In this document: positions 41,568 to 46,813 of the stretch, one piece after another
How positions within the stretch are numbered: the stretch's first letter is position 1
Layout: every line of letters begins with the position of its first letter
Origin: CAZFLM01 sp964519955
Lineage (GTDB): Bacteria; Armatimonadota; Chthonomonadetes; Chthonomonadales; CAJBBX01
Assembly (NCBI GenBank): GCA_964519955.1
Contig: CAZFLM010000055.1
Coordinates: 1 to 46,813, forward strand
Reading direction: 5' to 3'
Length of the DNA: 46,813 nucleotides
Position numbers and translations under genes: made by a program
The notes under the pieces: model-generated
What the model was told of the DNA's origin: nothing
Seen by the model: the letters and a program-made list of their open reading frames with translations, nothing else
Databases searched by the model: none

Positions 41568-43718
41568 CTAGACGTGAACCAGATCGAACCCGAACCGGCT
41601 CCGCCCCAATGCCCGCCGCAGCGGCTCATGCTCCGCCCGCGCCAGGTTCGGGTCGCGCTCGACCAACTCGAACGCCGCCCGACGCGCCTCATCCATCGTC
41701 GCGAAATCGCGCAGGATGTCTCCGAACGAGAACTCCGGCAGGCCGCTTTGCTTCGTGCCGAAGAACTCGCCCGGCCCTCGCAGACGCAGGTCCTCCTCCG
41801 CGATGCGGAAGCCGTCCTGCGTGTCCACCATCGCCGTCATGCGGGCGATGCCGTCATCGGTCTTCGGGTCTGCCAGCAGGACGCAGAACGACGCATGCTC
41901 GCCCCGGCCGACGCGCCCCCGAAGCTGGTGGAGCTGCGCCAGCCCAAACCGGTCGGCGTCCTCCACCACCATCACGCAGGCATTGGGCACGTCGACGCCG
42001 ACCTCGATGACGGTTGTCGAAACCAGTACATCCGTCTCATGCGCCTTGAACTGGCGCATGGCTTCGTCCTTCTCATCCGGCCGCATCTGCCCGTGCAGCA
42101 GACCGATGCGGTAGTCCGGCAGGACGTCGCTGCGTATCCGATCCGCCAGCTTCGTCGCCGCCTGCACCTGCAGCTTCTCGGACTCCTCGACGAGCGGGCA
42201 GACGATGTACGCCTGGCGCCCCTGGTCCAGAAGCCGGCGCATCGCCTGGTAGACCGACGGCGCCTCGTTCTTGCGCTTCCAGTGCGTCTTGATCGGCTTG
42301 CGGCCCGGTGGCAGCTCCCCGATGATGGTCGTGTCCAGGTCGCCGTAGATGGTCAGCGTCAGCGTGCGCGGGATCGGCGTGGCCGTCATGATCAGCACGT
42401 GCGGCCGCTCCGCCTTGCGGTACAGCGCCTGCCGCTGCAGCACGCCGAACCGGTGCTGCTCATCGACCACCGCCAGACCCAGGCGGTCGAACACCACGTC
42501 GTCTTCGATGAGCGCGTGCGTGCCTACTACGATACGACTGTCGCCGCCGGCCAGCCGCTCCATCACATTCGCCCGAGAGCGGGTGCCGCGGCCGCCAACC
42601 GCCAGGTCCACCTCGAGGCCGAGGGGTTCCACCAGACGGCGCAGGACGATCGCGTGCTGCTGAGCCAGGATCTCGGTCGGGGCCATGAGAGCGGCCTGGT
42701 AGCCGTTCTCGACGGTCAGGAGCATGGCGGCGAGCGCCACGACGGTCTTGCCGGAGCCCACGTCGCCCTGGATCAGGCGGTTCATCGCCCGGCCGGACGT
42801 CACGTCGCCCACGATGTCGTCCACCGCGCGCTTCTGGGCCGACGTTAGCTCAAACGGCAAGATGCGTGCCAGATCGCCTTGATAACGCTCCCGATCCACG
42901 CGGAATGCATGGCCGATCGCCTCGCCGCGGTTCGCAGCGCGCCGCCGCGCCAGACCGACCTGCAGCAGGAAGAACTCCTCGAACACGAGCCGGTGGCGGG
43001 CCTTCTCAATGGCCTCCCAGCTCTCCGGAAAATGTACGCTGCGATAGGCGAATCGGCATTCGGCGAGGCGGTGGGTGCGCACGATCTCGGCGGGCAGCAC
43101 TTCCTCGACCGCGCCGAGGTGGCTCGTCAGGACAGCATCCGCGACCTTGCGCAGGCGCTTCTGGCCGACGCCCTCGGTGGCAGGGTACACCGGCACGATG
43201 CGACCGGTGGAGAGGCTGTCGCCCTCCTCGGCGAACTCCTCCCACTCCGCGCGCTCGATCTCGATGGGCCCGAACCCGACGCGCTTGGCCCAGCCGTACA
43301 CCACCACGGACCGTCCGCCGTCCGCGAGCCTGTCGAAGGTCTTTTGCTGGTAGGGCTGGCCGAAGAACACCAGGTAGGCGACGCCGCTCCCGTCGTCGAG
43401 CGCCACACGCGTGATGGCCAGGTTGCGGCGGTTGGTGGCGCTGGTCTCGACGGCGACGACGCGGCCCAGAATGGTGGCCTGGTCGCCGGGGCGCAGGTCG
43501 CAGATTCGGCGGAACTGAGTACGGTCTTCGTAGCGGCGCGGGATGTGGCGGAGCAGGTCGCCGGCGGTGAAGATGCCAATCTTGCCGAGGACGGTCGCGA
43601 GGCTGGGACCGACCCCCTTGACGAACTGGACCTCGTCATCGAGGGACCGACTGCCGCCGCGGCCTGGCGCCTCGTGTGGAGCGCCGCTTCGAACAGGTTT
43701 CTGCGCCGTGGCGTCCAT
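41568..43718 (-). CDS. recG: ATP-dependent DNA helicase RecG
   Basis: The 716-residue branch-migration helicase processes stalled forks and Holliday junctions. The N-terminal wedge/OB domain (about 30-230) contains VKGVGP and the RYEDRT string. Helicase motifs are Walker A GDVGSGKT (318-325), DEQH (419-422), TATPIPRT and the C-terminal HGQM, TTVIEVGVDVPNA and RGRVGRG. GGAG (43724-43727) is 5 bases before ATG 43718. A strong promoter lies directly upstream, making recG the head of the long minus-strand run. Confidence 0.96.
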   Translation of the reverse strand: MDATAQKPVRSGAPHEAPGRGGSRSLDDEVQFVKGVGPSLATVLGKIGIFTAGDLLRHIPRRYEDRTQFRRICDLRPGDQATILGRVVAVETSATNRRNLAITRVALDDGSGVAYLVFFGQPYQQKTFDRLADGGRSVVVYGWAKRVGFGPIEIERAEWEEFAEEGDSLSTGRIVPVYPATEGVGQKRLRKVADAVLTSHLGAVEEVLPAEIVRTHRLAECRFAYRSVHFPESWEAIEKARHRLVFEEFFLLQVGLARRRAANRGEAIGHAFRVDRERYQGDLARILPFELTSAQKRAVDDIVGDVTSGRAMNRLIQGDVGSGKTVVALAAMLLTVENGYQAALMAPTEILAQQHAIVLRRLVEPLGLEVDLAVGGRGTRSRANVMERLAGGDSRIVVGTHALIEDDVVFDRLGLAVVDEQHRFGVLQRQALYRKAERPHVLIMTATPIPRTLTLTIYGDLDTTIIGELPPGRKPIKTHWKRKNEAPSVYQAMRRLLDQGRQAYIVCPLVEESEKLQVQAATKLADRIRSDVLPDYRIGLLHGQMRPDEKDEAMRQFKAHETDVLVSTTVIEVGVDVPNACVMVVEDADRFGLAQLHQLRGRVGRGEHASFCVLLADPKTDDGIARMTAMVDTQDGFRIAEEDLRLRGPGEFFGTKQSGLPEFSFGDILRDFATMDEARRAAFELVERDPNLARAEHEPLRRALGRSRFGFDLVHV

Positions 43719-43748
43719 CGTCTCTCCGCGCCGGCCGAGTGGTAGGGC

Positions 43749-43777
43749 AGTATAGCAAGGCTCGACTCGGTTGTCAA
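43749..43777 (-). promoter_or_regulatory. Sigma-70 promoter of recG and the downstream cluster
   Basis: On the minus strand a perfect TTGACA (43772-43777), a 17-base spacer and TATACT (43749-43754). Transcription would start near 43742, giving a 24-base leader before ATG 43718. This is the best promoter match in the window. Confidence 0.85.
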
Positions 43778-43898
43778 CGTGCGACGGGGTCGCGCGCCTG
43801 GCAGCCTCGCCGGCCGACGACACCCGTGCCGAAGGTGGGCAAGCGGTGGCTCACCTGGGACTGTCAGTTTACCTCCCCTACCCCGCCAGAGTCAAACC

Positions 43899-43933
43899 GA
43901 GCACGCCCCCTACGGGAGGTAGAGGGCGTGCTC
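43899..43933 (-). terminator. Probable intrinsic terminator of the PEP-CTERM gene
   Basis: GAGCACGCCC (43899-43908) pairs perfectly with GGGCGTGCTC (43924-43933), and CTAC/GTAG extends the helix inside the loop. On the minus strand it is followed by GGTTTGACTCTGGC. It lies 80 bases past the stop at 44014. Confidence 0.65.
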
Positions 43934-43980
43934 TGGTGGTCTTCGGACCCAACGAACATGGAGGCTCACTCAGGCCGCCG

Positions 43981-44013
43981 CGGTGGGGACGGGCGTCCCT
44001 GCCCGTCCAGCGC
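43981..44013 (-). repeat. Copy of the 3' dispersed repeat touching the PEP-CTERM stop
   Basis: CGGTGGGGACGGGCGTCCCT, then GCCCGTCCAGCGC; the repeat ends at the stop codon itself. On the minus strand GCGCTGGACGGGCAGGGACG is the closest match to the array at 1391. GGACGGGC and GCCCGTCC form an 8-bp hairpin. Confidence 0.85.
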
Positions 44014-44988
44014 CTACCGCTGGCGGCGCCTGATCGCGACCGTCGCGCCACCCAGCAGGGCGCCGGCGAGCACGGCCAGGCTGCCGGGCTCCGGCACGTC
44101 CGGGTGCGACCCGAGCCCCGAAGCCGGCGCCAGGTCGTCCAGCCCGTACACGTACACGGCCGGCGTCAGCGCGGCGCTCGTCAGGTCGTACTCGTAGATG
44201 TTGAAGTCGCCGCGGGCCGCGATGAACAGCTTGCCCGTCCCGTTCGTGGTGATCCCGTCCGGCATCGGGATGCCGCCCCACGCGAGCAGGAGCGGGGCCG
44301 CGGCCAGGTTGTTCGGGTCGATGCCGTAGAAGCCGTTGGCGAAGAGCGCGCTGGCGTAGAGCCGGTTCGTGAACGGGTCGTACGTCAGGCCGTCCAGGCT
44401 GTCGAGACCCGGGGTGGACGCCAACACGGCGCCGGTCACCGGATCGAGCTGCACGAGTTGCTTGCCGGTCGGTCCCGCGTACCGGTTCCCGACGTTCGCG
44501 AACAGGCGGCCGGTGCCGTCGTAGGCGATGCCCTCCGGGTTGATGAGCCCCGTCGCGAGCGTGGTCGTCACGAGCGTGTTCAGGTCGATGCGATCGATGT
44601 TGCCGCCCCAGAACTCGCTGACCAGGACCGAACCGCCGCCTGGCTCGAGAGCGAGGTCGACCGGCGTGTTGAGCCCGCTGGCGAGCACCACGTCGGAGCT
44701 GGTCATCGGGTCGTAGCGCCGCACCGTGCCCGAATAGAGCTGGGAGTAGATGATGCGCCCGCTGCTGTCGAAGATGAGGCTGTCTGCCCCACTGAGCGTG
44801 TTGAGGACCGTCGTCACGGTCGCGGTGCTCGTGTCGGCCTTGAAGAGCAGCGACCCCTCGATCGAGGTGCCGTAGATCGTGTCGGCGCCGGCGCAGGCTG
44901 CAGCAGAGATGACGAGTGAGATGAGAACGGTTCTGGCGGCCAGTGCGGCCGCGCGCTGCAGGAGCTTGCCTTCGCTCATATGAGCCAT
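44014..44988 (-). CDS. PEP-CTERM-anchored beta-propeller (SMP-30/NHL-like) protein
   Basis: A 324-residue exported protein: signal peptide (about 1-36), a repetitive six-blade-like body (LDSLDGLTYDPFTNRLYA and LINPEGIAYDGTGRLFA type strands) and a C-terminal sorting tag (298-324) VPEPGSLAVLAG...IRRRQR. The tag has the PEP motif, a hydrophobic helix and an Arg cluster and should be recognised by an exosortase, which is not in this window. Three ATGs occur in the first six codons of the open frame; AGGAGG at 44995-45000 abuts the first but is 6 bases from the second (44988), so I choose that. Function is unknown; surface display is likely. Confidence 0.85.
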   Translation of the reverse strand: MAHMSEGKLLQRAAALAARTVLISLVISAAACAGADTIYGTSIEGSLLFKADTSTATVTTVLNTLSGADSLIFDSSGRIIYSQLYSGTVRRYDPMTSSDVVLASGLNTPVDLALEPGGGSVLVSEFWGGNIDRIDLNTLVTTTLATGLINPEGIAYDGTGRLFANVGNRYAGPTGKQLVQLDPVTGAVLASTPGLDSLDGLTYDPFTNRLYASALFANGFYGIDPNNLAAAPLLLAWGGIPMPDGITTNGTGKLFIAARGDFNIYEYDLTSAALTPAVYVYGLDDLAPASGLGSHPDVPEPGSLAVLAGALLGGATVAIRRRQR

Positions 44989-45028
44989 TGCCATCCTCCT
45001 GAGATGATATTAAGCCAAGCTAAATGCC

Positions 45029-45043
45029 GCTGTCACAGACAGC
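45029..45043. promoter_or_regulatory. Perfect inverted repeat upstream of the PEP-CTERM gene
   Basis: GCTGTCACAGACAGC: 6-base arms with a 3-base centre. On the minus strand it overlaps a weak promoter-like pair (GTGACA, 18 bases, TAATAT), so it could be an operator. Confidence 0.4.
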
Positions 45044-45123
45044 ATTGCATGAACCGTGCCAGAAGAGCCGAACAGAAGGAGGAGATGCGGGGGAAGGCGG
45101 AGATGCCCTCCCCCGCTGGTGGG

Positions 45124-46590
45124 TCAGTCCTCACCCTGAGCCTTGGTGAAGCCCAGCGCGCCGTCGAACTCCTGCAGCTTCTCCACGTGGGACCACTCGA
45201 GGGTCTCGCCGAGCTTCGCGACCACCGCGGCGATCTGCGCATTCGTCAGGCTGCCGGCCGCGTCGCGCTGCATCAGCCGGGCCGGGTACAGGTCGACGCA
45301 GTCCGTGATGGCGCCGGTCGACGGGTACACCTTGGTGCCGCGGTTGCCGATCATCTTCAGCGCGACCGGGGTGCCCTCGACGACCTTCTCGACGATCGGG
45401 CCAAGCTCCGCGGGCAGGAGCGTGGACTCGAGGAATACGTCGATGCCGACCACGCGCCGCGCCTTCGGCTCGAAGCCCTTCGGCCCCTCCGGCACCTCGG
45501 GCAGCTTGATCGCCTTGTACTGGCGAACCGGCCACTTGTCGGTCGCGCGGCCCAAGTTGCGGATGATCTCGTCGGCGTAGTCGGTGGTGGAGCCGCACTG
45601 GTCGTAGCCCACCACGTCGCCGGTGCGGACCTTCCCCTCCTCCAGCGTCACCATCACGGCGTTCTCGATGCTCGCGGCGGCCTCGAACTCGCCCAGGTAG
45701 CGCAGCATGAGGATGGCGGAGCCGAGCACGGCGGTCGGGTTGATGACGTTCTTACCCGCATACTTCGGCGCGGACCCGTGCACCGCCTCGAAGATGGCCA
45801 CGTGCGAGCCCAGATTGGCGCTGGGCGCGAAGCCGAGGCCGCCCACGAGCGCGGAGGTGAGATCGCTGAGGATGTCCCCGTTCATGTTCGTCGTCACGAT
45901 CACGTCGAACTGCTCGGGCTTCTTCACGAGTTGGTGCGCGCAGTTGTCGACGATCACGTGCCAGCTCTCGATGTCCGGGTACTCCGGCGCGATGGCCTCG
46001 AACGTGCGCTTCAGCGTGCCCTCCGTCAGCTTCATGATGTTCGACTTGGTGGCGCAGGCGACGCTCTTGCGGCCCTCGGCGCGCGCCAGCTCAAACGCGA
46101 AGCGGACGATCTTCTCGCAGCCCTTGCGCGAGATGAGCTTCAGGCACTGCGCCACGTTCGGCGTCTGCATGTGCTCGATGCCGGCGTAGAGGTCCTCGAC
46201 GTTCTCGCGGACCATGACGAGATCGATGCCGCGGCCGCTGTAGGGCGTCTTGACGCCGGGGTACTCACGCACGGGGCGCACGTTGGCGTAGGTCTCGAAG
46301 AGCTTGCGCAGCGTCACGTTGGCGCTCTTCTCGCCGTAGCCCACGGGCGTGCCGAGCGGCCCCTTCAGGACGCAGCGGGTCTTGGAGATGGACTCGATGG
46401 TGTCCTGCGGCACGCCGGACGCGATGCCCGCCTTGAACACGCTCTCCCCGGCGTGGCGCACTTCCCACGCGATCGGCGCGCCGGTGGCCTCGACGATACG
46501 GCGCGTCGCCTCGACGCACTCGGGACCTATGCCGTCGCCAGGGATCAGGGTGACCAGCTTCTTCCCCTCGGGGGTCAGACAGATGCTCAT
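45124..46590 (-). CDS. icd: Isocitrate dehydrogenase (Thermus type, with C-terminal extension)
   Basis: The 488-residue TCA-cycle enzyme decarboxylates isocitrate to 2-oxoglutarate, probably with NADP. It closely follows the remembered Thermus thermophilus enzyme along its length: LIPGDGIGPECVEAT, GYGEKSANVTLRKLFETYAN, VVRENVEDLYAGIEHMQT-like, TTNMNGDILSDLTS, EAVHGSAPKYAGKN. It also shares the roughly 140-residue C-terminal extension ending LQEFDG..GFTKAQGED. GGAG (46598-46601) is 7 bases before ATG 46590. It is a single-gene unit. Confidence 0.95.
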   Translation of the reverse strand: MSICLTPEGKKLVTLIPGDGIGPECVEATRRIVEATGAPIAWEVRHAGESVFKAGIASGVPQDTIESISKTRCVLKGPLGTPVGYGEKSANVTLRKLFETYANVRPVREYPGVKTPYSGRGIDLVMVRENVEDLYAGIEHMQTPNVAQCLKLISRKGCEKIVRFAFELARAEGRKSVACATKSNIMKLTEGTLKRTFEAIAPEYPDIESWHVIVDNCAHQLVKKPEQFDVIVTTNMNGDILSDLTSALVGGLGFAPSANLGSHVAIFEAVHGSAPKYAGKNVINPTAVLGSAILMLRYLGEFEAAASIENAVMVTLEEGKVRTGDVVGYDQCGSTTDYADEIIRNLGRATDKWPVRQYKAIKLPEVPEGPKGFEPKARRVVGIDVFLESTLLPAELGPIVEKVVEGTPVALKMIGNRGTKVYPSTGAITDCVDLYPARLMQRDAAGSLTNAQIAAVVAKLGETLEWSHVEKLQEFDGALGFTKAQGED

Positions 46591-46813
46591 GATGGCTCTC
46601 CAATCGGTACACGTTCGGAAGAGTATAGCCGCGCCGGTCAACCGCGCGCCGGATGCGCTGCTCCGGGAGACCATACGTTGCCTGGCGATGGGAGTGTCCC
46701 GGGGAGCTAGGTGCAGCAAGCGGCAACCCGGGTCGGCCAAGTTGTGTGGTACACACGTGTGGTTCCTCGCCGGTCCGCGTCGAAGCCTGCCGGGCTACCA
46801 GTACCCATCGACC
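46591..46813. other. Upstream region of icd to the window edge
   Basis: 223 bases without a visible gene. On the minus strand TATACT (46622-46627) could be the icd -10 box, with a 25-base leader, but no -35 fits at normal spacing. GTGTG-GTA-CACAC (46744-46756) is a small perfect dyad. Confidence 0.4.

Noticed and set aside
40911..42848. 645-residue open frame on the plus strand
   Set aside because: Antisense to coaD and recG, including the tandem repeat; composition is that of a shadow frame.
46622..46641. TTGACC plus TATACT as a full promoter for icd
   Set aside because: The two boxes are separated by 8 bases, far too close for sigma-70.
1..46813. tRNA or rRNA genes
   Set aside because: I looked for T-loop (GGTTCGANNCC-like) and conserved rRNA strings and found none; a tRNAscan-SE run would be decisive.

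Overview
The window is a 46.8 kb piece of a very GC-rich, gene-dense bacterial chromosome with 35 recognisable protein genes. I found no tRNA, rRNA, CRISPR array, transposase or phage gene. The lineage cannot be fixed from sequence alone. A PEP-CTERM surface protein, a Thermus-type isocitrate dehydrogenase with a long C-terminal extension, an archaeal-type prolyl-tRNA synthetase, several secreted glycan-active enzymes and many GC-rich intergenic repeats suggest an uncultivated Armatimonadota-like bacterium. Planctomycetota, Chloroflexota or Hydrogenedentota-like lineages remain possible.

Layout. 1-7.7 kb: an Eis-like acetyltransferase, a secreted sulfatase, smpB, a zinc-ribbon membrane protein, a sugar-phosphate isomerase-like protein, a TPR protein and a secreted beta-propeller-like protein. 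8-21.6 kb is accessory and rich in secreted proteins: a large HEXXH protein with calcium-binding repeats, a 2-hydroxyacid dehydrogenase, a 1666-residue hybrid histidine kinase with nine PAS domains, a glycosidase-like protein and a GH51-type arabinofuranosidase. 22-31 kb: proS, a VOC protein, a zinc-ribbon thioredoxin, an exported rubrerythrin, another large secreted protein, pyrE, a nucleotidyltransferase and a radical SAM/SPASM enzyme. 31-43.8 kb is a long housekeeping run on the minus strand, transcribed in the order recG, coaD, a coiled-coil gene, yceD (DUF177), rpmF, plsX, fabH, fabD, fabG, acpP, fabF, hemW, nadE. It is headed by a clear sigma-70 promoter before recG. 44-46.6 kb: a PEP-CTERM beta-propeller protein and icd.

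How the genes fit together. The minus-strand run couples type II fatty-acid initiation and elongation (plsX, fabH, fabD, fabG, acpP, fabF) to CoA synthesis (coaD) and ribosomal protein L32. The accessory half looks like a secreted polysaccharide-degradation toolkit (sulfatase, arabinofuranosidase, two glycosidase-like proteins, a sugar isomerase) with a complex sensor kinase beside it.

The most unusual material is intergenic. A GC-rich dispersed repeat lies just 3' of stop codons in the same orientation as the upstream gene at nine of ten loci. Two patches are built of heptamer tandem repeats. A MITE-like inverted-repeat unit lies at 27951-28223. A promoter, hairpin and terminator unit at 21628-21727 could encode a small RNA. 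smpB and hemW look leaderless.
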